DNA of 32,105 nucleotides from Elusimicrobiota bacterium. Lineage in GTDB: Bacteria; Elusimicrobiota; Elusimicrobia; JACQPE01. A program made the position numbers and the translations under genes. The notes beneath the pieces were generated by a model that did no database searches, was not told where the DNA came from, and was given only the letters and a program-made list of their open reading frames with translations. Below, in pieces: positions 1-7,707 of this stretch (positions are counted from its first letter, which is position 1; every line of letters begins with the position of its first letter). The stretch is taken from positions 1 through 32,105 of the forward strand of contig JACPAN010000025.1 of the NCBI GenBank assembly GCA_016180815.1, written 5' to 3'.

Positions 1-21
1 GGCACAAGAGCCAAAAAAGGT

Positions 22-98
22 TGGTGGCCCCAACGGGATTCGAACCCGTGATCTTTGCCTTGAGAGGGCAACGTCCTAGGCCGCTAGACGATGGGGCC
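22..98 (-). tRNA. tRNA-Glu (anticodon CTC)
   Basis: Read on the minus strand the segment folds as a complete cloverleaf. The acceptor strands GGCCCCA/TGGGGCC pair, the anticodon stem is TTGCC/GGCAA around the loop CTCTCAA, and the T arm carries GGTTCGAATCC. The anticodon is CTC, so it decodes GAG (Glu). The 3' CCA is encoded (positions 24-22). A run of six T on the minus strand (18-13) lies just beyond the 3' end and may serve as termination signal together with the tRNA fold. The cNMP-domain gene lies 60 bases upstream on the same strand. Confidence 0.96.
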
Positions 99-158
99 AC
101 GAAAAAAGAAAGGATCGCCCAGGAACACCAAATTTTACCACGAGTATGGGCGCGAACT

Positions 159-608
159 TCAGGGCCCGATCAACTTGGACATCCGCCGCTTGGCGGCTGA
201 ACGCATGGCGGCCAATAGGGCCGGGGACTTGCCGACAAATCGCTCGAGGTCGGCCGAAGGGATACAAAAAATCTGGCAATTTTTAACGGCCGTAATCGTG
301 GCGGCGCGCGGGGCTTGGACCAAAAAACTCATCTCGCCGAAAAAGTCGCCCGGAGTGAGCTCACCCACTGCTTTTCCATTCCTTGAAACCAATGCCGACC
401 CTTTATGAAGAATATAAATATCGTCCCCAACTTCGCCTTCGCGGATCATGGCCTGCCCGTCCGCACAAGCCAGCAATTTGACATTAGGCAGGGTTTGCTG
501 AAGCTCGACCGGATCGAAACGCTGACCGGCGTACAGCCCGATGGCTCCGCCCAGCCAAATCCAATGCGCCGTCTCAATAGCCAACGACTGCGCGTCCGAA
601 TGCGCCAA
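159..608 (-). CDS. Small cyclic-nucleotide-binding-domain protein
   Basis: A 149-residue protein made almost entirely of one CAP/cNMP-binding fold. The stretch GEVGDDIYILHKGSALV is the usual beta-roll entry. GELTPGDFFGEMSFL followed by PRAATITA matches the phosphate-binding cassette (G-E then R-A-A-T). No DNA-binding helix-turn-helix follows, so it is a stand-alone sensor domain and not a CRP-type regulator. The ligand cannot be told from sequence. The start is TTG at 608, chosen because AAGGAGG (619-613) lies four bases upstream. The first ~25 residues are not part of the domain. The gene points towards tRNA-Glu and is divergent from the PAP2 gene; the 100-bp gap between them carries a small hairpin (CTGCTA 622-627 / TAGCAG 633-638). 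Confidence 0.8.
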   Translation of the reverse strand: MAHSDAQSLAIETAHWIWLGGAIGLYAGQRFDPVELQQTLPNVKLLACADGQAMIREGEVGDDIYILHKGSALVSRNGKAVGELTPGDFFGEMSFLVQAPRAATITAVKNCQIFCIPSADLERFVGKSPALLAAMRSAAKRRMSKLIGP

Positions 609-709
609 CTTCCCTCCTTGCCTGCTATAGACTAGCAGCGATTAATTGCCGCCACAATGGTCAATCGACGCAAGACGAAAATCGCCGGCTGTAAGGTAAA
701 CTAACGGTT

Positions 710-1366
710 ATGCCGACGCTGACCGCGCCCGGAGCCATAACGAACCGGCGGCTTTTTTTAGGGGAGTGTTTTGCGGCCGGCTTGATTTTTTTATCCGCCC
801 TGGCCGTTAATTGGTTTACAGGCTCCTATATCAATAAAATCGCGGTTAACTTTCCGCCGGCGCATGACCTTCTGTTTCAGTTTCTACCGCCGTTGGATTG
901 GCCGCTTGTTCATATCTGGGGATTCGTCGGCTTTTCCGCGACGTTGGCCATTGGGGTTTTTCTCTATGAACCAAAAAGCCGCTGGCCTTATTATGTCTGG
1001 ACGTTTTCACTGCTGATCGCCACCAGAGCCGTCTTCACCATGCTGACGCCCCTGGGCCTGCCCCATGAAGCGCCCGCCTTCGGGCACTACCCTCTACAGT
1101 GGGCCGCTCAACACTTCGACTTTCGCCACACCTTGTTTTTCTCCGGGCATACCGCGCTTCCTTTTATGGGGTACCTGATCTCCAGAACGCCATGGGTCAA
1201 ACGGGCCTGCCTGGGATTCTCCTTGCTGCTGGCCTTCGAGGTGTTGGCCAGCCGCCTTCATTATTCCATCGACGTGGGCGCGGCTTTCTTCATCACTTAC
1301 GGCGTTTACCGCATAAGTTGGCTGGGCTATCGCCGCATGCAAAATTTCTTAATTTCTTTCCTGTGA
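710..1366 (+). CDS. PAP2-like integral membrane phosphatase (sphingomyelin-synthase-like PAP2_C type)
   Basis: A 218-residue protein with about six hydrophobic segments, so an inner-membrane protein. Two motifs identify the family: SGHT near residues 145-148 and LHYSIDV near 183-189. These correspond to the C2 and C3 motifs of PAP2/lipid-phosphate phosphatases, with the His of SGHT and the His and Asp of HYSID as catalytic residues. The H-x-x-x-D spacing is that of the PAP2_C subgroup, which includes sphingomyelin synthases. The likely role is phosphoryl or headgroup transfer on a lipid; the substrate is unknown. Its TGA stop overlaps the GTG start of the FolB-like gene (GTGA), so the two are probably co-translated, although their functions look unrelated. 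Confidence 0.75.
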   Translation: MPTLTAPGAITNRRLFLGECFAAGLIFLSALAVNWFTGSYINKIAVNFPPAHDLLFQFLPPLDWPLVHIWGFVGFSATLAIGVFLYEPKSRWPYYVWTFSLLIATRAVFTMLTPLGLPHEAPAFGHYPLQWAAQHFDFRHTLFFSGHTALPFMGYLISRTPWVKRACLGFSLLLAFEVLASRLHYSIDVGAAFFITYGVYRISWLGYRRMQNFLISFL

Positions 1367-1674
1367 GAATCCGGCTCGTCGGCATCGGGCTCAAGCTTTA
1401 TATCGGCGACCTCCCCTGGGAAAAAACTCATCTGCAAAAAATCGACGTTACGCTTGAAATCAATGTGCGCGGCAAGCCGCCCGATTATTGGGCCGTTTCA
1501 AAGGCCTTGATCAAAAAATTCTCCGGCAGCCATTATGAATGGGTCGAAGATTTGGCCTTGGCCATGAAAAAATTCCTGAACAAAAAACTCGGGCTTCGCG
1601 GGACCCTGCTCTTGAGCAAATACCCGACGGTCCCGCTCTCGCCCCGAATTTTTCAGGTGGACGTCAGCCTGTAG
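1363..1674 (+). CDS. folB: Dihydroneopterin aldolase-like protein (FolB family)
   Basis: The GTG start at 1363 overlaps the PAP2 stop codon; the open frame continues upstream but those residues (a PAP2 shadow) do not resemble the family. The 103-residue product has the FolB layout: a first strand VGIGLKLYIG, then PWEKTHLQKIDVTLEI (compare DWE...QK...D.E of FolB), DYWAVSKAL in place of the DY.A(V/I) helix, a V-E-D-L-A helix and a late LSKYP matching the conserved Lys-Pro region. FolB converts 7,8-dihydroneopterin to 6-hydroxymethyl-dihydropterin in folate synthesis. The protein is shorter than usual (~120) and diverged. Its end overlaps the convergent queD by 22 bp. An epimerase (FolX-like) role is possible. 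Confidence 0.65.
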   Translation: MRIRLVGIGLKLYIGDLPWEKTHLQKIDVTLEINVRGKPPDYWAVSKALIKKFSGSHYEWVEDLALAMKKFLNKKLGLRGTLLLSKYPTVPLSPRIFQVDVSL

Positions 1675-2066
1675 GAAGCCCAGGACGCGGGGGTTTCCCA
1701 TAAACGCACTTCCACGACCGGGAAACCCAGTTTCCTCACAACCTCAAAGAGCAACCGCGACAAATGCTCGGCAGTGGGGTTGTCGTCCACGGTCACGATG
1801 GTAGAATCGAGCTTTTTCAACTCCGGCAACCACGGGTCTTTTTTATTAAGGATCATCCGGTGATCCCAATGATCGTCGACCCAACGCTTGATTTTCATTT
1901 TGATATCCGCGAAATCAACGACCATGCCGCGCGGATCAAGTTTGGTGGAGCCCAAAATGATTTCCAGGCGACCGTTATGGCCGTGCAAATGCCGACATGG
2001 ACCGTTGTAATTCAACAAACGGTGCCCATAGGAAAAATCGATGGTTTTCGTCACGCGATAAGGCAT
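1653..2066 (-). CDS. queD: 6-carboxytetrahydropterin synthase / 6-pyruvoyl-tetrahydropterin synthase family
   Basis: 137 residues, the usual QueD size. Zinc ligands are visible as His15 (FSYGHRL), His28 and His30 (CRHLHGH). Catalytic Cys24 sits in the C-x-x-x-HGH motif, which is the classical form and not the Glu-substituted PTPS-III form. NPTAEHLS and the late VRLWET (Glu) complete the active site. QueD makes 6-carboxytetrahydropterin, the second step to preQ0/queuosine; eukaryotic relatives make biopterin precursors. ATG at 2066 is preceded by GGGGAGG. It is the last gene of a minus-strand operon after the response regulator and the pteridine-reductase-like SDR (15-bp gap). No other queuosine genes are in the window, so a role in a folate or other pterin pathway is equally possible. 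Confidence 0.85.
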   Translation of the reverse strand: MPYRVTKTIDFSYGHRLLNYNGPCRHLHGHNGRLEIILGSTKLDPRGMVVDFADIKMKIKRWVDDHWDHRMILNKKDPWLPELKKLDSTIVTVDDNPTAEHLSRLLFEVVRKLGFPVVEVRLWETPASWASYRLTST

Positions 2067-2081
2067 AAACCCTCCCCTTTT

Positions 2082-2810
2082 TTAAGCAATCAACCGGCCG
2101 CCGTCAACGGTAAGCCAAGCGCCTGTCGAAAAATCCGCCTCTTCCAGAAAAAACCGGACCGCCTTGGCCACGGCCTCGGGCGTGCCCAATTTTTTGAGCA
2201 ATGTCGCCTGCCGGACTAATTGAATTTCCCGGCCGGTGAAATCGGGCGGCAGCAGCACGGGACCGGGCAGCACCGCATTAACCGCCACTTCGGGCGCCAG
2301 GGCCTTGGCCAGGGCCTGCGTCAGGTATAAAATCCCCGTTTTTGACAAACAATAGGGGATGTACTGGGCATAAGGCCGAAGCCCCGCCCAATCGCCGATC
2401 AACACCATGCGGCCTCCGTTTTTTTTCTTCATCGCCGGCCCCAGTTGTTGGGCCAGAAAAAAAACGCTTTTCAAATTGATGTCCAGGTGACGATCCCAAT
2501 CCTGCTCCCGAACGCCGCCGAAGGGCGTTTCTTCGTACACGCTTGCGTTAAAAACAACGGCGTTGAGCGAAGGCTCGAGACGAAACGCGTCGCGGCCCAG
2601 GCGGCTCACTTGGGGATGGCGGCTTAAATCAGCGCTTAAAACGCTGACTTTGCGCGCGCCCAGGTTGCGCAGCTTCGCCGATAAACGCCTGGCCTCCCCC
2701 ACGGAACGATTGGCATGAAGAATAATATGGTTTGCCTTGCGGCGAGCCAAAAGTTCGGCGATGGCCGCTCCCACCCGGCGGGCGCCGCCCGTGATCAAAA
2801 CGGAGAGCAT
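2082..2810 (-). CDS. Short-chain dehydrogenase, pteridine-reductase (PTR1/FolM)-like
   Basis: A 242-residue classical SDR. The N-terminal cofactor motif is TGGARRVGAAIA (residues 7-18). The TGxxRRxG form, with Arg following the glycines, is typical of pteridine reductases and FolM and suggests NADPH use. The catalytic YCLSK motif lies near residue 155, and a PGPV segment follows it as in other SDRs. The likely reaction is NADPH-dependent reduction of a dihydropterin or dihydrofolate, but SDR substrate prediction is weak. The neighbouring queD and folB-like genes support a pterin substrate. The start codon lies four bases after the stop of the response regulator gene, so translation is probably coupled. 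Confidence 0.75.
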   Translation of the reverse strand: MLSVLITGGARRVGAAIAELLARRKANHIILHANRSVGEARRLSAKLRNLGARKVSVLSADLSRHPQVSRLGRDAFRLEPSLNAVVFNASVYEETPFGGVREQDWDRHLDINLKSVFFLAQQLGPAMKKKNGGRMVLIGDWAGLRPYAQYIPYCLSKTGILYLTQALAKALAPEVAVNAVLPGPVLLPPDFTGREIQLVRQATLLKKLGTPEAVAKAVRFFLEEADFSTGAWLTVDGGRLIA

Positions 2811-2814
2811 CGGT

Positions 2815-3213
2815 TTACGGCAGGCCGATCAAGGCCTCGACCTTTCGGTAGAGTTTGCCGGCGTCCAAGGGCTTAATGATGTAATCGCTGGCGCCCATTT
2901 CAAAACTTTTATTGATATCTCCGGTTTGATTGACGGTGGTCAACATCAACACCGGCGTGGCTTTCAACACCTTCGATGAGCGCACCGCGCCTAAAACATC
3001 CCATCCGTCCATGCCGGGCATGCGGATATCCAACACGATCAAATCCGGCTTCACGGACAAAGCGATGGCGAACGCATCCGAGCCATTGGCCGCTTTAAGC
3101 ACGCGGTACCCTTTGTGCTGCAGGGCCAACACCGTGGTCTCCAGCAGCCCCGGCTCGTCGTCGGCCACCAAAATTGTTTTTTTGCCTTTGAACAGGCGCC
3201 TTAAGAATTCCAT
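2815..3213 (-). CDS. Single-domain response regulator (CheY-like receiver)
   Basis: 132 residues consisting of one receiver domain. Acidic-pocket residues are Asp18 and Asp19 (VADDE), the phosphoacceptor is Asp62 (LIVLDIRMPGMDG), followed by a Thr in MLTT and the conserved Lys of IIKP. There is no output domain, so it would work by protein-protein contact or as a phosphorelay intermediate. A short basic N-terminus (FLRRLFKGKK) precedes the domain. It is the first gene of a minus-strand operon with the SDR and queD, and no histidine kinase is adjacent. Only 30 bp separate its start from the divergent rpiB start, so any promoters must overlap there (an A/T-rich GATAATAGATAATAG tract). Confidence 0.9.
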   Translation of the reverse strand: MEFLRRLFKGKKTILVADDEPGLLETTVLALQHKGYRVLKAANGSDAFAIALSVKPDLIVLDIRMPGMDGWDVLGAVRSSKVLKATPVLMLTTVNQTGDINKSFEMGASDYIIKPLDAGKLYRKVEALIGLP

Positions 3214-3243
3214 TGAGCTTAGGATAATAGATAATAGAAATAG

Positions 3244-3711
3244 ATGCGAAAAGCGTCATCAATCATTGCGATCGGCAGCGACCATGCGGGGTGGGCGCTG
3301 AAAAATACTTTGCTCCGATTCTTAAGCCGGCGAGGATTTCGCGTGCTGAATTTCGGCTGCGACAACGATCAGACGCGAGTTGATTACCCGGACTACGCCA
3401 AAAGCGTGGCCCTGGCCGTTCACCGCAAAAAAGCGGACATGGGCGTGCTCTGCTGCGGCACGGGTATCGGCATGTCCATCGCCGCCAATAAAATTCCCGG
3501 CATCCGCGCCGCCGTGGTCTGGAATCAACGCTCCGCGACGCTGGCGAAAGAGCATAACGCGGCGAATATCCTTTGTCTTTCAGGGCGGCTCCTGTCGATA
3601 CCACAAGCCAAACGCAGCTTGCTCGCCTTCTTAAGCGCCGAGGTCTCAACGGAACCCCGGCACAAAAAACGCATTAAAAAAATCGCGGCGTTGGAGCGAA
3701 ATCATCAATGA
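3244..3711 (+). CDS. rpiB: Ribose-5-phosphate isomerase B
   Basis: 155 residues, the normal RpiB/LacAB length. GSDHAG (Asp13, His14) opens the phosphate-binding region, and CCGTGIGMSIAANK provides the catalytic Cys71 and the anion hole. KEHNAANILCLSGR matches the conserved HN-x-x-N-x-L-x-x-x-x-R segment. It interconverts ribose 5-phosphate and ribulose 5-phosphate in the non-oxidative pentose phosphate pathway. The transketolase gene lies two genes downstream in the same run, which fits a pentose phosphate unit. Its TGA stop overlaps the ATG of the next gene (ATGA). The extra ~10 C-terminal basic residues after the domain are unremarkable. Confidence 0.93.
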   Translation: MRKASSIIAIGSDHAGWALKNTLLRFLSRRGFRVLNFGCDNDQTRVDYPDYAKSVALAVHRKKADMGVLCCGTGIGMSIAANKIPGIRAAVVWNQRSATLAKEHNAANILCLSGRLLSIPQAKRSLLAFLSAEVSTEPRHKKRIKKIAALERNHQ

Positions 3712-4118
3712 ACAAATTCCTCGGTTTGATCATCGCCGCGCTGATCGCGCTCACCGCGCTTCCTTCGGCGGCCCAGACCTTGGCCGAAGCGAGCAAGGCC
3801 TACAACGAAAAACAGTATGAAAAAGCGTTGACGCTCCTGGAAACGCTGGCCCGGCAAGAACCGGACAACGCACAGGTTTTTCTGCTGATGGGTCATACGG
3901 CCAGGCGGCTTGAACGATGGGCCGCGGCCATCGCGGCTTTCGAACGCTCGGCCGCTCTTGAGCCCGATTCCGTGGCGAGTCACATCTCATTGGGTTTTTT
4001 GAATGAAAAAATAAAAAATCCCGAAAAAGCCAAAGCCGCCTGGAACAAAGTCCTCGATCTCGCTCAAAATGAAAAAACGAAAGAATTGGCCCGAAAACAT
4101 CTGAATAATCTGCCATGA
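3708..4118 (+). CDS. Exported TPR-repeat protein
   Basis: 136 residues. Residues 1-22 form a signal peptide (NKFLGLIIAALIALTALPSAAQ) with a likely cleavage after A-Q. The rest contains three tetratricopeptide-like repeats: AYNEKQYEKALTLLETLA, AQVFLLMGHTARRLERW and ASHISLGFLNEKIKNPEKAK. Such small periplasmic TPR proteins act as binding scaffolds; no enzyme activity is expected. It overlaps rpiB by four bases at the start and the lipoprotein gene by four bases at the end, so the three are very probably co-translated. The partner protein is not known. Confidence 0.8.
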   Translation: MNKFLGLIIAALIALTALPSAAQTLAEASKAYNEKQYEKALTLLETLARQEPDNAQVFLLMGHTARRLERWAAAIAAFERSAALEPDSVASHISLGFLNEKIKNPEKAKAAWNKVLDLAQNEKTKELARKHLNNLP

Positions 4119-4705
4119 AATTTTTTCCGCTGGCGGCCCTCTTAACCCTGACCTCCTGTTCGAGCCTGCCTAAAAGCGCGGCGCGGCCGAACTTTGATTT
4201 CGCAAGCATCCGGGCTGTGCAAATCAAAGCCAAAGACAGCATCGCCCCCTTAATTTCCAAAGAACTCTTGTTGGCCGGACTCACGCCATTGGCGCAAACG
4301 GCGACCGCGGGTCGCGCCGATGCGCTCTTGGTCGTGGCCGTGGCCAAAGAACATCCTGAAAAACGCTACATTGTCCGCACCGCGAAAAAACGCCTGACCC
4401 AGCAAACCACCGCCTCCAGCAATCAAACGCAGACCTCCAGCACCGTGCAATTTGAAGAAGATCCGGGTTATCCTCCGGTTCCGGTTTCCGGCTCCCAGCC
4501 CTATACCCAAGCCGTCTTCGGAGACGCCGACGCCCGGCTCGTGGCCACTTACGCCCAAGCCGCGCTGAGCGCGGAACTTCAACTGCCGAAAAGCGGCGAA
4601 GTGCTCTGGGCGGGAAGCTACAGCTACGAAGGCATCGATCTGGAGAGCGCTTTAGAAGGGGCCGTGCGCGGGCTTGTCCGGGATATCCCCATCGGCCGCC
4701 GCTAA
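4115..4705 (+). CDS. Putative outer-membrane/periplasmic lipoprotein of unknown function
   Basis: 196 residues with a lipoprotein signal: a hydrophobic stretch FFPLAALLTL followed by the lipobox LTSC, which would leave Cys15 lipidated. The mature part begins with a DFASIRAVQI strand and an amphipathic helix ISKELLLAGL, then a Ser/Thr/Gln-rich linker near residues 95-115, and ends with a region containing GEVLWAGSYSYEG. This outline is reminiscent of small lipoproteins of the DUF4136 kind, but I do not recognise a definite family. It overlaps the TPR gene by ATGA and is followed 17 bases later by transketolase. A joint envelope role with the TPR protein is inference from the overlap only. Confidence 0.7.
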   Translation: MKFFPLAALLTLTSCSSLPKSAARPNFDFASIRAVQIKAKDSIAPLISKELLLAGLTPLAQTATAGRADALLVVAVAKEHPEKRYIVRTAKKRLTQQTTASSNQTQTSSTVQFEEDPGYPPVPVSGSQPYTQAVFGDADARLVATYAQAALSAELQLPKSGEVLWAGSYSYEGIDLESALEGAVRGLVRDIPIGRR

Positions 4706-4722
4706 AAAGTAAAATAAGCAAA

Positions 4723-6576
4723 ATGGCCATCGCCGATAAAACAACGCTTTTGGCGACCTGCAGCCGCTGGCTCAGACATTATTCGATTAAAGCCACGAGC
4801 GAAGCCGGTTCCGGGCACCCGACCTCCTGCATGTCCGCCGCGGATTTAACCGCCGCCGTTTTTTTCGAAGCCATGCGCTTCGACGTGCAAAATCCCGGCC
4901 ATCCGGGCAACGACCGTTTTGTGTTCTCCAAGGGCCACGCGGCTCCGCTGTTGTACGCGGCCTGGTCCTTGGCCGGAGCCTTCCCCAAGGAAAAACTCCT
5001 GACGCTTCGAAAAATCGACAGCGATTTGGAAGGCCACCCCACCCCGCGTTTTCCCTATGCCGAAGTGGCGACCGGCTCTCTGGGCCAAGGGCTTTCCATC
5101 GGCCTGGGCATGGCGCTCTCCGGAAAATACCTCGACCGCCTCGATTATCGCGTCTATGTTTTGATGGGCGACGGAGAAGCCATGGAAGGCGCTGTTTGGG
5201 AAGCCGCGGCATTAGCCGCCCACTACAAATTGGACAATTTGATCGCGATCGTCGATGTCAATCGCCTGGGCCAAAGCCAGGAAACGTCGTTAGGCCATGA
5301 TGCCGAAGCTTACGCCAAGCGCTTCGCGGCTTTCGGCTGGCGCACGCGCGTCATCAACGGGCATGATTTTGACGAAATCCTGCCGGCGTTGGCCGAAGCC
5401 CAAACGCCTAGAGGGCAGCCCACGGCCCTGATCGCCAAAACCTTCAAAGGCAAAGGCGTGTCCTTTATCGAAAATAAAGACAATTGGCACGGCAAGCCGC
5501 TGAAAAAAGGCGAAGAGATGGAACGCGCCCTGGCGGAGTTGGGCGATATCCCCGATGATTTCCATCCCCCGATTCCCATGAAATCGCCGCAAAGCGCCCG
5601 TCCGGCTCAACCCCGCGGGGAAACGCCGGTTGCGCCTGCTTATCAACAGGGAGAGAAAGTGGCGACGCGCGAAGCCTATGGCGCGGCGCTAGCCGCATTA
5701 GGCGACGCCGATTCCAGGATCACGGCTTTAGACGGAGACACCAAAAACTCGACGTTTTCCGAGGTTTTTCTCAAACGCCACCCTCAGCGGTTTTTTGAAG
5801 GTTTCATCGCCGAACAAAACATGGTGTCCGCGGCCGCGGGACTAGCGACCCGGGGCAAAATTCCCTTCGCCTCGACATTCGGCGCTTTCTTCGCCAGGGC
5901 TTACGATCAAATCCGCATGGCCGCGATTTCGCGCGCCAATATCAAGCTGGCGGGCTCTCATTGCGGGGTCTCCATCGGCGAAGACGGCCCCTCGCAAATG
6001 GCGCTGGAAGACTTGGCCATGATGCGCGCTGTTCCGACGGCCACCGTTTTCTATCCGGCCGACGCCCAGGCCGCATCTCAGGCGGTCTTCGAGGCCGCAA
6101 AATTGCCGGGCATCGTCTACATCCGCACAACCCGCCCTAAAACTCCGGTCATCTATCAAGCCTCGGAACGGTTCCCTGCCGGCGGAGCCAAAGTTCTCAA
6201 ATCAAGCGGTCAAGATACCGGCGTCGTGGTGGCCGCGGGCATCACGGTCTATGAAGCGCTCAAGGCTTATGAAATCCTCAAAACCGAAGGTTTGCCGGTT
6301 CGCATCATCGATGCCTACAGCATCAAGCCCATCGATGCGCGCACGCTTAAAGAAGCGGCCAAGGCCTGCCGCGGGCGCGTGCTCACGGTCGAGGACCACT
6401 ATGCTGAAGGCGGACTCGGCGATGCGGTGCTGGACGCGCTCTCCGGCGAGGCTGTGACCGTTCACAAACTGGCGGTCCGGGGCTTGCCCAGATCAGGCGC
6501 TCCGGAGGAGCTCCTGGATGCGCATGGCATCAGCAGCCGCCACATCGTGGATTTTGTCCGCAAGAATTTCAAGTAA
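4723..6576 (+). CDS. tkt: Transketolase (full-length, single chain)
   Basis: 617 residues, carrying both the N- and C-terminal halves that in some bacteria are split into two genes. The thiamine-diphosphate domain shows GSGHPTSCMSAADL near residue 29, GHAAPLLYAAW and MGDGEAMEGAVWEA (Mg-binding GDG) with D-V-N-R-L-G-Q-S downstream. The pyrimidine domain shows ALDGDTKNST and FIAEQNMVSAAAGLA with the catalytic Glu. The C-terminal domain ends in VEDHYAEGGLGDAV. The length is closer to the animal-type/short bacterial form (~620) than to the E. coli form (~660). It transfers two-carbon ketol units in the pentose phosphate pathway and fits with rpiB upstream. It lies 17 bp after the lipoprotein gene and 20 bp before the ResB-like gene. 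Confidence 0.96.
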   Translation: MAIADKTTLLATCSRWLRHYSIKATSEAGSGHPTSCMSAADLTAAVFFEAMRFDVQNPGHPGNDRFVFSKGHAAPLLYAAWSLAGAFPKEKLLTLRKIDSDLEGHPTPRFPYAEVATGSLGQGLSIGLGMALSGKYLDRLDYRVYVLMGDGEAMEGAVWEAAALAAHYKLDNLIAIVDVNRLGQSQETSLGHDAEAYAKRFAAFGWRTRVINGHDFDEILPALAEAQTPRGQPTALIAKTFKGKGVSFIENKDNWHGKPLKKGEEMERALAELGDIPDDFHPPIPMKSPQSARPAQPRGETPVAPAYQQGEKVATREAYGAALAALGDADSRITALDGDTKNSTFSEVFLKRHPQRFFEGFIAEQNMVSAAAGLATRGKIPFASTFGAFFARAYDQIRMAAISRANIKLAGSHCGVSIGEDGPSQMALEDLAMMRAVPTATVFYPADAQAASQAVFEAAKLPGIVYIRTTRPKTPVIYQASERFPAGGAKVLKSSGQDTGVVVAAGITVYEALKAYEILKTEGLPVRIIDAYSIKPIDARTLKEAAKACRGRVLTVEDHYAEGGLGDAVLDALSGEAVTVHKLAVRGLPRSGAPEELLDAHGISSRHIVDFVRKNFK

Positions 6577-6596
6577 ACACCGGCGGCGATCGTTCC

Positions 6597-7706
6597 ATGA
6601 AAAATACTCTTAATCTATTGCGCTCCGTTCGCTTCAATGTCGCCCTCATCGCGGTTCTGGCCGCGTTGTTCGCCCTGGGAACGCTGATCCCCCAAGAAGG
6701 AAAGGTGCCTCATGAGGTCGAACAATTCATAGCCAGCCACGAACGCCTGGGCCCTCTGTTGCTCAAAATGGGCCTGTTCCATCTCTATCACACGCCGTTG
6801 ATCATGGGTCTATTGGGGTTATTGGGATTCAACATCTGGATTTGCCGCGTTTGGCCGCAGCTCAAAGATTTAATATTTGAAATTTCAAATTGGAGATCGC
6901 GCGGAAAATTTAATTTTCCGCGGGCCAAATGGGGTTCGCTCGTCAATCATATCGGCTTGGTGATTGTGTTGTCGGGCTCTCTCATAAAAGGCATCTGGGG
7001 TTTTGAAGAGTTCCTCATGATTCTGCCGGGCCAGGATAGAGCGATGGCCCGTTTTCCCGCGTCCACGGTGAGTTTGTTTGATTTCACCGTCGATTTTTAT
7101 CCGGGCACCACAACGCCTCGCGTCTTTGCAAGCGACATTCAGGTGGCGGCCGGGGGTCGGGTCAAACGTCAAACGCTGCGCGTCAACGAGCCTCTATCGC
7201 TTCATCATCTCATGCCCTTAGCTCCGGTGCGTTTGTATCAGGCTAGTTGGGGCGCGACCGGCATGTTCAACAGCGCGGAATTGGAACTCTCCACCGCCAC
7301 GCGCATCGCCCTGCGCATGAATGCGCCGGAGCGCATCCCTGAAACGCCTTTTTCCGTCACCGGGCGCTCGATGATGCCCGACTTTGCCGTTATGGGGAAC
7401 CGGGCGGATACCAAATCCCTGGATTGGAAAGAACCGGCTCTCTCCGTCGTCTTCGACCATCAAGGCGTTGCATCAAACCCCATCTGGCTCCTGTTGAAAC
7501 GCCCGGGCGTGGCTTTCGAAGAATTGCCGGACGGCAGCCTGCGCAGCGCACCGCCCCCGCCCTTTCGTCTGGCTTCCATCGATCCCGTTCTATTCTCGGG
7601 CATTCAAATCGCTTATGATCCCGGGTTTCCCGTCGTCATGCTGGGCGTTCTATTCATCATGGCCGGATTCGGGCTTTACCTGTCGGCTAAATTTAATACT
7701 CTTTAG
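6597..7706 (+). CDS. resB: ResB-like cytochrome c biogenesis protein
   Basis: 369 residues with the ResB/Ccs1 plan. The first membrane segment lies at about residues 12-32 (ending ALGTLIPQ), the second near 65-82 and the third near 115-135 (VNHIGLVIVLSGSLIKG). A large periplasmic domain follows and a C-terminal membrane segment begins after the conserved DPGFP (about residue 340). ResB works with ResC/CcsA to move haem across the membrane and attach it to apocytochrome c in system II. The partner CcsA/ResC gene is not in this window. The gene sits tightly between tkt and the pseudouridine synthase gene, a context that says nothing about its role. The length is shorter than Bacillus ResB (~540), as in many anaerobes. 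Confidence 0.85.
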   Translation: MKNTLNLLRSVRFNVALIAVLAALFALGTLIPQEGKVPHEVEQFIASHERLGPLLLKMGLFHLYHTPLIMGLLGLLGFNIWICRVWPQLKDLIFEISNWRSRGKFNFPRAKWGSLVNHIGLVIVLSGSLIKGIWGFEEFLMILPGQDRAMARFPASTVSLFDFTVDFYPGTTTPRVFASDIQVAAGGRVKRQTLRVNEPLSLHHLMPLAPVRLYQASWGATGMFNSAELELSTATRIALRMNAPERIPETPFSVTGRSMMPDFAVMGNRADTKSLDWKEPALSVVFDHQGVASNPIWLLLKRPGVAFEELPDGSLRSAPPPPFRLASIDPVLFSGIQIAYDPGFPVVMLGVLFIMAGFGLYLSAKFNTL

Positions 7707-7707
7707 A

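Noticed and set aside
4723-6576. Long minus-strand open frames opposite transketolase, priA and czcA.
   Set aside because: They are shadows of strongly coding plus- or minus-strand genes in GC-rich sequence and show no family motifs.
7615-7707. Upstream extension of the pseudouridine synthase gene to 7615.
   Set aside because: That part lies in a second frame of resB and does not resemble the S4 domain; ATG 7708 gives a normal N-terminus.
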